Source of the DNA: Pogostemon cablin
Lineage: Eukaryota; Streptophyta; Magnoliopsida; Lamiales; Lamiaceae
Assembly: GCA_023678885.1 (NCBI GenBank)
Contig: CM042985.1
Location: forward strand, 28,902,465-28,966,464
Reading direction: 5' to 3'
DNA: 64,000 nucleotides
The number at the start of each line of letters is the position of its first letter. Positions within the stretch are counted from its first letter, which is position 1. Shown here piece by piece: positions 42,840 through 54,687 of the stretch. The position numbers and the translations under genes were made by a program. A model generated the notes under the pieces. It did not search any database, was not told the origin of the DNA, and worked only from the letters and a program-made list of their open reading frames with translations.

Positions 42840-44600
42840 TTTAATAAATCTTCAAAAAACTACCTAATATAAATTCTTCACTCAATACAACATTGAAATT
42901 AAAAAAAACTCTACATAATTTCAAATATCCAGAGCAAAAGGTTGTCTCTAAATTTACATCAATTTTGGGTAAGTAAATTACAAGAATTTGGTCTACCTAC
43001 TTCAATTCTTATTACATCAACAAATAGATATATCTTTGTCATCGCCTTTTTTCTCTGTTGTTTTGATTCCAAAAGCTTTCACCCAAAGCGAACTACTGAC
43101 TGGACTCCTAACACAATAGAAACACTACTATGTTACAAAAAAAAAGTGGTCACAAAAGTGGTATAAGAAAACATGTTAAAATTCTCAAGTAACTAAAATA
43201 ATCATACATTTGTAATAAGCAGATGCTATCAAGTCAATGATTAAGCTGGCTAGTTGATTGCTTCAGTTTAAATGCTCTAAATATCTCAACAACAGCCAAC
43301 AAGGATTTCAGCCCAAGAATGATAATGGAACTATCTCCAATTCAACTAAACCTACTAATAACATAATATTACGATTATTAATCCAATTCAACAAACCCTA
43401 CTACTTGCATGCCCCTAAATCATATTGAAAAAAGATTAACAAGGTTTTGGAGGAAAAAAACCACATTATAGAGTAAACAAAGCAATTTAAAATGCAAGAA
43501 GGCAATCATACTCCTCTCCAGAAGAATAGAATCAGTCTGTTGGAGTCTTTCTCATCTGCAACACTAGAAAAATAAGTTTTTTTTCATTCCAAAAAAAAAA
43601 AAATATAGATGCAGATACACATTTAAGACCACATATGAGTATTACAAAGTAGAGAAGGTTAAAGTCAAGCATTTGAAAATTAACTCTAAAATATAAAAAG
43701 TCCAATGCTTTATGCTAGAAGTTCTATTCCATTTAAAAGACACATAGAATGAGTCTGAAAGACTGAATCCAGCCCGCTATATTTCTCGTTTATTAGTAAT
43801 TTATTATATCTGATATTAGTGGCCATTAACTGGATTTACTAGTTTGTTAATTTTCCAACCAAGTTCTAGAAATCAATGCATCATTATGTTAATCTAGAAA
43901 TCAAAGATACCAGGCACCTATACTTTTACCATTTTAGGTTCATTTGTCTTAGCATAGAGCCACTACGGAGACAGGGGGATACTCTCCAAGACTGCTTGGT
44001 CTGCAACAAACAGATGCACGGTCAGAAAAAAGCAAGAAAAATAGCATGCGCAGAAAATACTCCATTCATATAATAAGTGAGAAAAACTCTAATTACCCTT
44101 TCATTCTTCCTGCAATCCCACCAAACCCCTGACTTCATTAAAACACAAAAGTATATCATTTCAAGGAAAAGAAATAAATCAAAAAGAGGACTTATATAGA
44201 ACAGGCACATCAACTGATGCAATCATCAAGAATCTACTTCATATATGAAGCGAAACAATAATGAACTTCAAATTACAGTTCTAAAAATGTTGATAACAAG
44301 AACTGTTAACATTCGACATATTAACCTAATTAAAGAGATAAGAATGATTCCATGAGGAAAGATAAGATACTAGATAACTAGATTTTCTCATCCCAAAAGA
44401 ACTAGGTATCCCTAGAATTCAAGCAATGAATATGCACTAAATCAGAAGGAAAGAACCAGATTTGAAACCTAATACCCAAATTGAAAGTTGCATTGCCAAT
44501 AAAGATCTAACAAATCAAAGTGCAGTATCGGGCATAAGATAGTCAAATACAAACAACTAACAAAAGAATTAAAAAATTCCATACGAAATCAGAAACAACG
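42840..44600 (-). other. AT-rich interior of the CACTA element
   Basis: No frame or known domain. If the exon at 44606-44681 is real, this would be its downstream intron and 3' sequence on the minus strand. Confidence 0.35.
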
Positions 44601-44605
44601 ATTAC

Positions 44606-44681
44606 CTTTGCGAATCCACGACTGATCGAACGTCTTCGAAGCCATGAGATCCTCCGCAAGTTCCAGCTTGCTTTCCGCCAT
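44606..44681 (-). CDS. Possible captured first exon inside the CACTA element
   Basis: On the minus strand an ATG in a good context (GGAATGGCGGAA) opens MAESKLELAEDLMASKTFDQ and continues SWIRK for 25 codons. It ends at AAAG|GTAATC, a credible splice donor (GT at 44605-44604). Composition is that of a real protein N-terminus, unlike its surroundings. I do not recognise the family. The GC-rich stretch behind it (44840-45700) could be its promoter and 5' UTR. No second exon was identified. Confidence 0.4.
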
Positions 44682-44839
44682 TCCAACAAATTGATATCTC
44701 GCAAGGTTTCAAGAAAAAAAATACAGAGCTCAAGGAAGAATCACACACGAAAAGAGAAAAATAGTGAGTGAGATTGAGAGAGAAGTGAATCGATGAGTAG
44801 CTGTGTTTCGTTGAATTAGTGTAGAGGGGACAGATTTAA

Positions 44840-45690
44840 CTTTGATTTTTGGTGACAGTCCCTTCTCTCTCCTTGCTTCAAAAAATCGACGTTGCACTCT
44901 CTCCCTTCCAATACGATGCCCCGCCGCCGCTTTCGCACAACGAGCCACTGTCGGTGCGGATTTGGTTCCTGACACGCCGCCAGCCAGTCGTCGTCCGAAT
45001 ACCGCTGCTAGAAGTCGCTGCCCATCGGAGAACAACATCAGTCCGGCGCTACATCCGCCATTATCATCCCTTGCCGGAGAGCCACCGCGTGCCGCCGTTC
45101 TCTGCAAATCTATCTGCTTTAAAAGAACGCCATTCCGGATTTGGTCTTCAGCCGCCAACCGTGAGCCGTCGCTGCTTCCCGCCTGCCGCCGGCAATGGCA
45201 CGAACGGCGAGCCCAGTACTGTGCGACGTCTTGCCGCGGGATCTTGCCATCGTCACCCGTTGGGCTGTTCCCAATCCAACGCTGCCGAAGCCACTTCCGG
45301 GCCGCCTCAAGTTCGATCTATGCTACTGGAAATCGCGAACTCTTGTGCAAGGGTTGCCATCGCTGCTGTATGCCATGTGATTCCCCTCCTTCGAGTCGTT
45401 AATTGGAAGTGATTATTTTTGAAGCCTTGAGTGGTTGAATATTGCCGGTTGAGGGTGATTGCAATTGAAGCCTTCATCGATTGAAAGTGATTATGCTTGG
45501 ATTTGCTACATTATCATCAAAAAGGAAATCAACTGGGGGAGAAGCAGCAGCAACAGTGACCGGCGACAATAACGGCAGTGAAAGTGACCGATGGCGAGAG
45601 TGCGTGGCGGCGGTAGCAACGGCGGAGTGGAAGAGAGGTGGAAAAGGGGTGGATTTGCTTTCTAGGGCTGTGGATTTGTAACAAAGGCAG
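44840..45690. other. GC-rich block inside the CACTA element
   Basis: CpG-rich, with frames on both strands (plus 44842-45402 and 44849-45412, minus 44730-45158) and peptides rich in Arg, Ala, Pro and Ser. No domain recognised, so no CDS is called. It lies upstream of the minus-strand exon at 44606-44681. Confidence 0.45.
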
Positions 45691-45734
45691 TCGTAATAAT
45701 TTTTACTCCATAAGGCAACCCTAATACATAAAAA

Positions 45735-46225
45735 ATTACATTACCGATGTAATTAATTCGTCAGTAAATTAATATTTAAAAAAATTATATTTGCCGACAG
45801 ATTGATTTCGTCGGTAACTTGAAAACTATTTTTTTAAAAAATAAATTTATATAGTTACCGACGGATAAATTCGTCGTTAACTTAAAAACTAATTTTTTAT
45901 AAATAAAAATTTATATATTTACCGACGGATTTAAATCTGTCGGTAATTTAAAGACTCAAATTATTATTTTTAATTAAAATTTATTATATTTACCGACGAA
46001 AAATAGTCGTCGGTAATTTTTCAGGATTTAATCCCTCTAAAATAATGACGAATTTACCGACGGAGAATAAATCCGTCGCTAATTCTGTCGGTAATCCGTC
46101 GCAAAATTCGTCGGAAATTTCTTATGATGATTTTTTTAAATAAATCACATTAAATCAAAAAAACGTCGGTAATCCGTCAGTAATTGCCGACGGCTTTGTT
46201 CCATCGGTAAATCCGTTAGTAATTT
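45735..46225. repeat. Right subterminal CCGTCGGTAA array of the CACTA element
   Basis: About 15 copies of TTACCGACGG(A/C) or complements spaced every 20-60 bp (for example near 45857, 45920, 45938, 45990, 46057, 46165 and 46190). It matches the left array in motif. Confidence 0.85.
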
Positions 46226-46242
46226 GACAGTTTCTTGTAGTG

Positions 46243-46658
46243 CAAGAAAGTCCATAACAGGCTATGTGTTCAACTTATTTGGCACAACAATAAGTTGGAA
46301 GTCTACACATCAACACATTGTAGCACTTTCTACCACAGAGGCAGAATTTGTTGCTCTCACAGAAGCAATCAAGGAGGGTGTTTGGTTAGTTGGAATTTTG
46401 GGAGAGTTTGGTGTTCAGCAAGATACTATTGAAGTATTCTGTGATAACCAAAGTGTTGTACATCTCTCAAAGCATCAAGGATATCATGAAAGAACTAAAC
46501 ACATTGATGTGAGACTCTATTTCATAAGAGATATGATAGAGGAAAAGCTAGTTGATGTCAAAGAGATTAAGACAGCTGAGAATCCAGCTGATATGTTTAC
46601 TAAGGCTCTACTTATTCAAAAATTTGAATTGTGTAAGAGTCTTATTGGTATTTCCTAA
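46243..46658 (+). pseudogene. RNase H end of the copia pol (3' part)
   Basis: It continues the frame split at 42385: KSITGYVFNLFGTTISWKS, STTEAEFVALTEA, FCDNQSVVHLSKHQGYHERT, KHIDVRLYFIRDMI and ENPADMFTKAL, closing with a TAA at 46656-46658. This part has no stop codons. The copia-type RNase H acidic residues in the EAEF and CDN blocks are present. Confidence 0.92.
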
Positions 46659-46752
46659 AGATGGAGGAAGAAAGGTGGGCTGCAGCCTGTAATTGCAGCA
46701 AGGTGGAGAGTACGTTGTCACTTGTGATGATGCATGGTCTAAGGTGGAGATT

Positions 46753-47560
46753 TGTTAAGTATAGACCATGCATGCACAAGCTTGCATGATTGTTTTGGTA
46801 CGGTTCGACCTAGGTTCGACCAGTAGATATGGTCGAACCATAAGCATCATGGTCGAACCGATGAGAATCCAAAACATAGGTACGGTTCGACCTAGGTTCG
46901 ACCAGTAGCTATGGTCGAACCATAAGCATCGTAGTCGAATCAAGCAGAAATTTTGAAACAGACTTCGATTCGACCAAGATTCGATCAGAAAGTGTGGTTG
47001 AATCAAAAGTGTCGTGGTCGAACCGATGAGAAACTGAAAACAGAATGTTCAGTTGATGCAGTTCGACCTGGGTTCGACTTAATACCCAGGTCGAACCGAT
47101 GCTGCTGCATGACAGTTGAGCTGTTTTGAAGGATAAACGGATGGATTGATGACTTAGCAAGGATTCTAGGTGGTTGATCAGTTGTAACCGTTTCTTGGAA
47201 GCTGGTTAATCACATTGAATCACACATATGAAAGTTATCAGCTGATGCATGCCATATATAAGAGTAGGAATGTCTCTATCATCATAACTACTTCCATTTT
47301 TCAGTTTATCAAAGGATTAGGGTTTTAGAAGCTTAAGTTTTAGCTGTTCATCATCTCCTTAAGTTTGTAACCGTCATCATCATAGTGATTCAACTCTTCA
47401 AAGTGGATGTAGATCTTTAAGATCGAACCACTATACGTCCTTATGTTTTTCTTAGCTTTTCATTTCATATTTGTTGGTTTCAAACCTTGAGTGAAAGTGA
47501 GGAACATAGAGTGTGTGATTGAGATCAAATTGAAGTTAGATTTCGAACACATTCACAAGA
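46753..47560 (+). repeat. 3' LTR with GGTTCGACC motif array
   Basis: It matches 37916-38723. The TTCGACC/GGTCGAA motifs are better preserved here. TATATAAGAG occurs near 47254. Confidence 0.92.
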
Positions 47561-47565
47561 TTTTG

Positions 47566-48178
47566 ATTTCGAGGATTTTCTGCCGTGTATAGGTGAAGGG
47601 CATGGTGTTGATAGCAGTTTAGGGTGGTCTTTGTTTAGTGTGATCAAGTTAAATCTTTTCAATTCTTAATGATATGGGTTGGAGGGAGGGGGGGGGGGGA
47701 TGTGAGCTTTGAATGCAAATGGATGTCTATATTTTGTACATATTGTCAGTACACTCAAAACAATTTATAAAAACAAAACATGAAACGCATAGCTATGACA
47801 ACTCTGCTGAACCCATAGCTATCTAGAAAACTAATTTGAGTAGTATTACATAACTAAGACATGGGACTTAGCAAACATATAGTATGTATAAATATAGGAA
47901 AATAATACTCTCTCAATTCTGTACGAACATATTCATTTAAATTAGATCACGTAATTTCGAATTGATGAATCCCCCCGTGTTTTTTTTTTTTTTAATAAAA
48001 AAATAGTTCCATTTTATGTCTCGGGTTATGAGAGGAAAAAAAATGCAACTTGATTATAGAACTAATTTGAAATTGATTAATTTTTCGTACGAGATCAAAG
48101 AAAACATTTTTTTATATTGTTCATTATTATATTGTTATGGAATTGTAACTAGGGATTTAGGCAACCATATAGGATATT
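47566..48178. other. Spacer with a poly-G tract
   Basis: No gene. A run GGGAGGGGGGGGGGGGA lies near 47683-47699. It is the right-hand continuation of the DNA interrupted by the copia element. Confidence 0.4.
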
Positions 48179-49424
48179 CTAATTAATATAAGGTGGTTGA
48201 CGTTGTTGGTCTTGTTGGACACCCCAGGCATGAATTCCAGAGTGGAGCTCCGCCGCCGCCACCAAGAACTCCGCCGCCTGCTGCGGCGTCAGCACATCCA
48301 CCAAGCTTTCAATGGTCTTCAGTCGCAGCTCATCTGCACTTTCCAAAATTTCCGACAACTTATCCAGCTTTTCGTCAATGTCACCACACATCGCCTCAAC
48401 AAGATCACTCGCCTCATCCTATTAATCATAGAAATTCTTTTAAATAACATTTGTAAGGTGTAAATCAAGATTTACACAATAATTGTACCCTAATAATAAA
48501 TATTAAACCCTAAAAAATTAATACTAAATTCTTTAGATAAACTAACTATAAATTAGAAAACATTAATTATACCATAAATTTATATTAAATTCTAAAAATA
48601 AATCCTTTTTTCTAAGAAATTATTGGTTAAAAAAAAAAGTACTCCCCAAAAATATACTAAAATCCTGAAATAAACTTAGTGAAATAAGAATAAAGTATTG
48701 ATTCTTAAAAATAGACCCTAATTCTAAAGAAATTATTGGTTAAAAAAATATTTATACCCTTTATTAGATCCATATTGAAATAAGAATAATTACATAACAT
48801 ATTAACTTTAAAGTAAAATTACGATTAAAGAATGAAAATAAAAATAAGAATTGAACCTGCCTAGTGTAAAATGGCAAAATAGAACATAAAGTATGTGAGA
48901 TGGGTTGCAAGAAATATTATTTGAACATGTATATACTCATGAATATATGTATAAAAAAAAAGCAAAGCTTGCCTGCCATTCATAGAGCTCATCAGTGATG
49001 TCATTCTCCTCTTGTACAGTCAGCATTTGAAGCTCACTCACACGGCTGAACTGGCACGTGGAGAGATCTCCGAGGTCTCCTATGGAACACCTCGGAGTAT
49101 CTCCGTCACGTGCGACTCGAACGAGATGCTCGACTCCGTGTAGATGACGTGGAACACCGTCGTGGGCCGCCACCCGCCGATCCACTGGAGCGACAGTTCC
49201 AGCCCGGAGGCGCACGGCTCCGAGAAGAACCCCAACACGTCTCGCCTGGCGAGGAGCGACTTGAATCGATTGTACTTGGTGTAGTGATTGACGACTCTTT
49301 GGACGAGCTGGTCGAGCTGGTGGTGGTGCTCCGCCGTCTCGGGCGGTGCTGGGACTTGTCGGAGTTCGTGGACCAGCTGCTGGAGCTGCTGGAACCATGT
49401 CTCGTGGAAGCGGTGGAAAGTCAT
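48179..49424 (-). CDS. DOG1-domain protein (DOG1-like), one apparent frameshift
   Basis: Exon 1 runs 49424 to 48973 and exon 2 48418 to 48179, separated by an intron with a GC donor (CAG|GCAAGC) and a TAATAG acceptor, phase 0. The product opens MTFHRFHETWFQQLQQLVHE and has the DOG1 features LARRDVLGFFSEPCASGLEL, QWIGGWRPTTVFHVIYTE, SFESHVTEILRG, QFSRVSELQMLTVQEENDIT and LTPQQAAEFLVAAAELHSGI. The family includes Arabidopsis DOG1 and DOG1-like proteins, linked to seed dormancy and ABA/PP2C signalling, and the C-terminal domain of TGA factors. There is no bZIP, so it is DOG1-like. Near 49085 the frame shifts: ILRGV and IGDLGDLST are one base apart (exon 1 is 452 nt, not a multiple of 3). It is either a recent pseudogene or a sequence error; everything else is intact. 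Confidence 0.85.
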
Positions 49425-50100
49425 GGTGGTGTGGGAGAGAGTGTAGGGGATGGGGGGTTTTAGAGAAGCAGTGGGTGTAGGGTTAAGAGGACACGATATT
49501 ACAAGTGGTGCAACACGTGTCGCGTTACTAGGAGAAGTCAAGTTGATATGGAGGTTGGGTTATTTTGTGACAAGTGTCGCATTGTTGGAAGAAGACTATT
49601 GGTGATTATTTAGCAACTTGTAATAATGTATTGGACTATTGGACTAATTTTAGGCAGCACTGAACTTGACGAGTATTAACGTTCTGTGTACTTATTATAG
49701 GTTATTTTTAGTAAAAGTTCCGGTCATCTTATCATCGTTTTTTTTTTTTTAAACATAAATTAAAAAATATAATATTTTTATGTTCAAGGGATAATTACAT
49801 ATTAAATGTGAGTTTAAAAAATATTTATGTGATATTTATTTTGGGAGTAAGTAGAAATAAAAAATTTGAATTTATGATAATTAAATTTAGTAAATCGAAA
49901 TTTATGTTTATTTTGAAGAAATTTAAGTAAGATAAATTTTAATTTTATGTCAAATTAATGTGTAAGAATAGGAGATAATGGGTGTGAGATGGTAGGATGT
50001 GATGTGTGTAAGAGGTAAGTATGATTATATAATTCTAGTATTTTATAAGTAAATCTTATTTTAAAACAACTAAAAATGAGATAATATAAACATAGCTAAT

Positions 50101-50417
50101 TATAGTGTGCACCTAAGATAGAATGCACACATATACAAATATAAACATATACAATTAAAAACAAAAATTAACTGTTAGATTTTTTAATGAAAAATTGAGT
50201 ATAAAAAAATATACAATTATTAAAAAACATGTATACTATTGAATAAAAAGTTATACACATATGATGCTAGTTTTTTTAATGAAAAACTTAATGTGAAAAA
50301 AGTATACAATTATTAAGAAATACGTATACAAAATAGAATAACATGTATACAAAATAGAATAAAAAATTATACACATGTGGGTGCACCCTTGCACCCGAGT
50401 GCACCCAATATACACTC
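50101..50417. mobile_element. GTGCACC-ended MITE-like element, copy 2 (inverted)
   Basis: It starts TATAGTGTGCACCTAAGATAG and ends GGGTGCACCCTTGCACCCGA then GTGCACCCAATATACACT. Interior ATACAATTATTAAAAA/TATACAAAATAGAATAA phrases are the reverse complement of those in copy 1. Confidence 0.65.
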
Positions 50418-51001
50418 TTAGATCAGATTCATTCTATCATATCCTCACCTCGGGTAAAGGATCTTAAATTTTATGAATACGTAATTTTTTATTTTTATTA
50501 TTCTATTTATTTATTTATTGATACATTATTTTATTTTTTTGATATTTTACTAATCAATTATGTTGATTTACAACATATAGTAATATTGGATAATTGCATA
50601 ATTAAGTCTACAATTAAACCTTTTGCATATGGGCATATACAACATTTGCTTTGAAAAAGTTTACTTTTAATTGGATACAGAACTCAAAGAAAAATGTAAT
50701 TTAGGGTATTACTATGATTTTTTTTATATATAAATAAATGATAAAGTATGTTATATGTATTTGATAGGAATAATTTTGTTTTTATTGGTAAAGTAATTAA
50801 ACAGAGTTATTGTTTTTACTTTTTTTATTTAATTTTTTTTAGAGGATGAAAACAATTGTAAAAGTTAAAACTTTTATGTAATGGAAGAGTATGTTACAAA
50901 TTGAAAGTTTGAATTTACTCTATTATTATAATGGGATAGTCTCTTGTTAGATGGATATATGTGAGATGGATTATAAGACTAGTCAATCTGTTGTTAAAAT
51001 A

Positions 51002-51255
51002 TACTTCCTTTATTCCGAGTTAATGTTTATATTTTTCATTTTGGGTTGTTCCACATTAAGGTTCACATTTTTTTTGTCAAGTTTGGCTCACACAAAACAA
51101 TCAATTATTTCATTTAGGGCTCACACAACACTAATAAAATTACCCACTTTACATTAAATATTATTTCTCACACCTCATTACAAATTAAAATATTATATCT
51201 CTAAATCTCCGTGCAAAAATACAAATGTCAACTTGAATGCCGGACGGAGGGAGTA
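51002..51255. mobile_element. Stowaway-type MITE
   Basis: TACTTCCTTTATTCCGAG and GCCGGACGGAGGGAGTA ends. The interior has CTCACACAACACTAATAAAATTACCCACTTTACATTAAAT. Confidence 0.82.
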
Positions 51256-52519
51256 ATTGTTATATAAATAAAGTATATTTATTGTTACTTAAAGTATGTC
51301 TATAACACTTTAAAAACATAATTTACTTCATTATTTTAATATTTAAAAAAAATATATTTTAACTACAAATTAACATATTTTACTTATATAATAATTATTA
51401 TATTTTAATAACAGTCCACCGTCCACATAATTAACGTTTAAAATTTTCTATTTGACATCCAAAAATTAATATTCTTGGAAGCGTATCACCTATTGGGTAA
51501 GGAGTTCAAATATCTATAGGCCCAAAAGAACTGTCCAAGCTATAACAATCGCAAGACGACAAAAGGAGGCTATCCCTAAGCCATCAGACCGATTCGGACA
51601 GGCCCAGGCCCAAGCCTCAGCCCTCAGGAGAAAAAAACTGCCCACCCTATGGGCCCAACTCAAAACTCAATACGAATAGGGCTACAGCTCGAATCAATAA
51701 TCCTGGCATTCCGCATGAATAAACGAGCACTTGGAGAGTTCCGTTTGGCTCGACTCGTGAGTTATCTTATGCTCGTTATGTTAACGAGTCGAGCCAAGCT
51801 CGGCAAGACTTGACGACGACCAGATTAATTATAATATTAATAATTCACAATCACATTATCATTAATTAATGACTTGATCAGTAGATGAAGTAATAAGTGG
51901 CAAAAGCTCCTGCGCCCTCGAGAACACGTCGTGCCCTTATGGAAACACAACTATCCCCTTTCATACTCTATTTAAACATGTGTATTACTAGAGGTTTAAA
52001 TTGTAAAGGGGCACGGTATCCCCGGGACATAAAAGTCTCACTCATAAGTAAAATTAGACTGAATGTTGTTACTGAGTTTCGGTCCTTGAGTCAGTTATAG
52101 ATTTGTAGAAAATATTTTTTAAAAAAATCAATTATAATACGACACCATTACAAAGAAGGAAAAAGTCAAAATGAACATACTCGAGCTCATTTAAAAGAAT
52201 TAATTTAGGAAATTATTTCTCCTAAAATATTATTGCAGTCACACATAAGATATGTGAACCAAAAAGGAAACGAGAATATCCGGGAATATTGAATACAAGG
52301 GAATAAACGAATTAAAGGAAATAATCAAGTAAGATTCCATGATCTAAGATGACGACTTTAACTTGCCAAATCACTTTTATTATGTTAATGAATGCAAGAA
52401 GTTGAACTGCAAGGATGATGATGAAATTCTTTCTTAAAATAATTATTTGAGTATTGCATATAAAACTTAATCTAATAGTGGAATACTCCTCCCATTTATC
52501 TTCACTTTTTTTTTTTTAA

Positions 52520-52645
52520 ATCAGTCTTAGACTTATGTGAGAAAAAACTTACATGAGATTGTCGGAATTTTTAACCGATGTTATACTTACTTGGAAAGCA
52601 TTGCATGAGATTGTCTCACATAAGAGTGTTTTTATAGTATTTTTT
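52520..52645. mobile_element. Fragment of a GAGATTGTCTCAC-type repeat
   Basis: ATGAGATTGTCGG and ATGAGATTGTCTCACATAAG phrases resemble the ends of the elements at 55069, 57795 and 62945. Limits are unclear. Confidence 0.4.
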
Positions 52646-53108
52646 TTACATAGTTATTAATTTTTTATTAAAAATATTATCACTTTTATTTATACTATTA
52701 ATAGTTTATGAAATACTAATTCACTACATTACTATCACTTTATTCTTTATTTAATTGAAGTAGTATTAATTTTTATTAAAATATTATAATTTTTTATTCA
52801 TTCATGAAATGTTCTCAGCCAGGTGTTTGCCTAATTATTTTCTTGCTTAAAAATAAATAAATAAATAACAAATAACTCCTATTGCAAGTACACTCTAATT
52901 TCACAATTTCATTCTCTTTAAACATAACATTCTCTATATTTTATAACGTATAATATTTATTATTTAAAAAGAATTAATTGCAAATTAAACCATGACATAT
53001 AATTATTTCAGTTGCAGATTGCTCTTAATTTTTTGGAATTTTGCAAGAAAAGACACAATGTTTAATGCATGTTACACTTTAAATCAAAATAAAATTTCAT
53101 TTTGTATT

Positions 53109-53429
53109 GATATTAGGTGCACCTAGGTGTAAGGGTGCACCTATATGTGTATAATTTTTTATTCTATTTTGTATACGTATTTCTTAATAATTGTATTGTA
53201 TATTTTTTTCACAATATATTTTTTATTAAAAAAACTAGCATCCATATGTGTATAACTTTTTATTCAACAGTGTATACATATTTTTTAATAATTGTATATT
53301 TTTTACACTCAATTTTTCATTAAAAAACTAACAATTAAATTGTATACATTTTTGTTCATAATTGTATATATTTTTGTTTATATTTGTATACATTTTTAAA
53401 AGTGGGTGCACCCGGGTGCACGGTATAAT
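53109..53429. mobile_element. GTGCACC-ended MITE-like element, copy 3
   Basis: It starts TATTAGGTGCACCTAGGTGTAAGGGTGCACC and ends GTGGGTGCACCCGGGTGCACGGTATAA. The interior TATGTGTATAA...TTTTTATTC matches copy 1 in the same orientation, partly duplicated in tandem. Confidence 0.65.
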
Positions 53430-53733
53430 TAGCCTCTCATTTTCTAATAATACTTGTTATTTTGATCATTAATTAACTCATAAAACAACACACATTCAAA
53501 GTATTCAAAGTAATGTCTTCCTTCACTGGCGAAATTTTAAAAATTATAAGTAACTTTCCATTAAATTACTATTTTTTAGTACTTAATCCTTAAAATGATT
53601 ATGCTAATAAAATGTGTTAGTTTTTGGTAAAAATAATGTGTAAAATAATGCATGGACCACAAAAGAGTATGGTATCATATGATATTGTTGGTTTCGATTT
53701 TGATATTGTACAAAGCTCTTTCTACTTTCTAGT

Positions 53734-54608
53734 GGGGATAAAAATCAATTTAGTCCTACAACTTTACCTATGGTCCCTTTTAATCCCAAGAAAGTTAAAA
53801 TTGCCTGAATAATCCCGTAACTCTATAAATTGGGGCTGAAATGGTCCTTTTTGCTGGAAATTTGCTATATCCAAGCCTAGTTTTAACAACACCCTTTCTA
53901 CAACATACCTTTTACTATAACAGCCTCTATACTTCAATTTTCTTTCAAATTTCATAATATTTTCACGCTTTCAAAATGGTATCAGAGCCCTAGGTTTATT
54001 TATTTATTGAATGGAAATTTATTATAAACTTATATCACTTAACGAGAGAAGAGTTTCAAAGAGATATGGATCCAAATGAAAGTTCGACATCCGAGAATGA
54101 CAGGACTATCATCCCTGATCCGAGCTGGAGCAACAGGGACTTCTGGCCTGTCAACTACGACGAAACAAGCAGTTCTATACAACAATATTATTGCGTGTTT
54201 TATAAAGGTAATGTTGGTCAGTTATAAGATTAATGTTGTTTAATTAATGTACGAAAGCATGCTGAGCCTGATATGGTCGTAATGGACTATGTCTATTTTG
54301 AAAAATAGAAAAAATAATGAAAGTCGAAAGTAAACTGAGTATATAGAGGTTTTAAATGATTTTATTTCGAAAAATCTGGAAATAGCAAAAGGTAAGGTGG
54401 CTTCTTAGCAAAAATTTTCGAAGCTTCCGAAATTTGGGACTGTTTACGAGCATTTCACAAAATTTGGGACTAAATCTGAATATTTCCACAAGATACGGGA
54501 TGATATCGGCCCAATATTAAGTTACGGGACCAAATTGGTAAATTTCAAAAGATAAGGGATCAAAAAGGACCATGGCTATAGATACGGGACTAAATTAGTA
54601 TTTAACCC
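53734..54608. mobile_element. Element with ~50-bp inverted ends (AATTTAGTCC...GGTCC)
   Basis: The left GGGGATAAAAATCAATTTAG...TATGGTCCCTTTTAATCCC and the right GGGATCAAAAAGGACCATGG...GGGACTAAATTAGTATTTAACCC are imperfect inverted repeats. Inside lies a tRNA-Met-type primer motif, TGGTATCAGAGC (53977-53988), followed by a short ATG frame at 54066 (MDPNESSTSENDR). This mixture may be a DNA transposon that picked up part of a copia element or a palindromic arrangement of a retroelement fragment. Confidence 0.5.
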
Positions 54609-54687
54609 GGATAAATACTGTACAAACTCTCTCTAGTGCATTGAACCTTAGATTTAGGATTTGTGAGTATACATACCCACCTAGCAT

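Larger units (their letters stand above)
42386..46242. mobile_element. CACTA (En/Spm) transposon, non-autonomous, 3857 bp
   Basis: It starts CACTACAAGAAACTG and ends with the inverted form CAGTTTCTTGTAGTG. The 3-bp duplication CAA flanks it (42383-42385, 46243-46245). Removing it and one CAA restores the RNase H codons LDTRKSITGYV of the host copia. Both ends are packed with ATCCGTCGGTAA/TTACCGACGGAT motifs. No TNP2-like transposase is visible inside, so it is a derivative that depends on another copy. Confidence 0.95.
37916..47560 (+). mobile_element. Ty1/copia LTR retrotransposon with a nested CACTA element
   Basis: Two 808-bp LTRs, identical in length, start TGTTAAGTATAG and end ATTCACAAGA. 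TTTTG is duplicated on both sides (37911-37915, 47561-47565). The LTR therefore ends in GA instead of the usual CA. A primer site TTGGCGCCGTCTGTGGG follows one base after the left LTR and a purine run (AAGGTGGAGATT) precedes the right LTR. Gag, protease, integrase, RT and RNase H lie in copia order in one frame broken by six stops. There are about 18 LTR differences by eye, nearly all transitions. The RNase H region is split by the CACTA insertion. Confidence 0.93.
49545..53108. other. Long AT-rich spacer
   Basis: No gene supported. Besides listed MITEs, 51480-51880 has low-copy, GC-richer sequence with CAGGCCCAGGCCCAAGCC and GAGTCGAGCCAAGCTCGGC phrases. A frame at 51897-52100 is short and unrecognised. 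Confidence 0.4.

Noticed and set aside
44842..45412. Two overlapping frames of 186-187 codons in the CACTA element
   Set aside because: Same GC-rich, multi-frame pattern with no domain. Kept only as a GC-rich block.
48193..48463. Plus-strand Pro/Arg-rich frames
   Set aside because: Antisense to exon 2 of the DOG1-like gene, whose conserved residues settle the strand.
51897..52100. 67-codon frame in the spacer
   Set aside because: Short, unrecognised, with no gene context.
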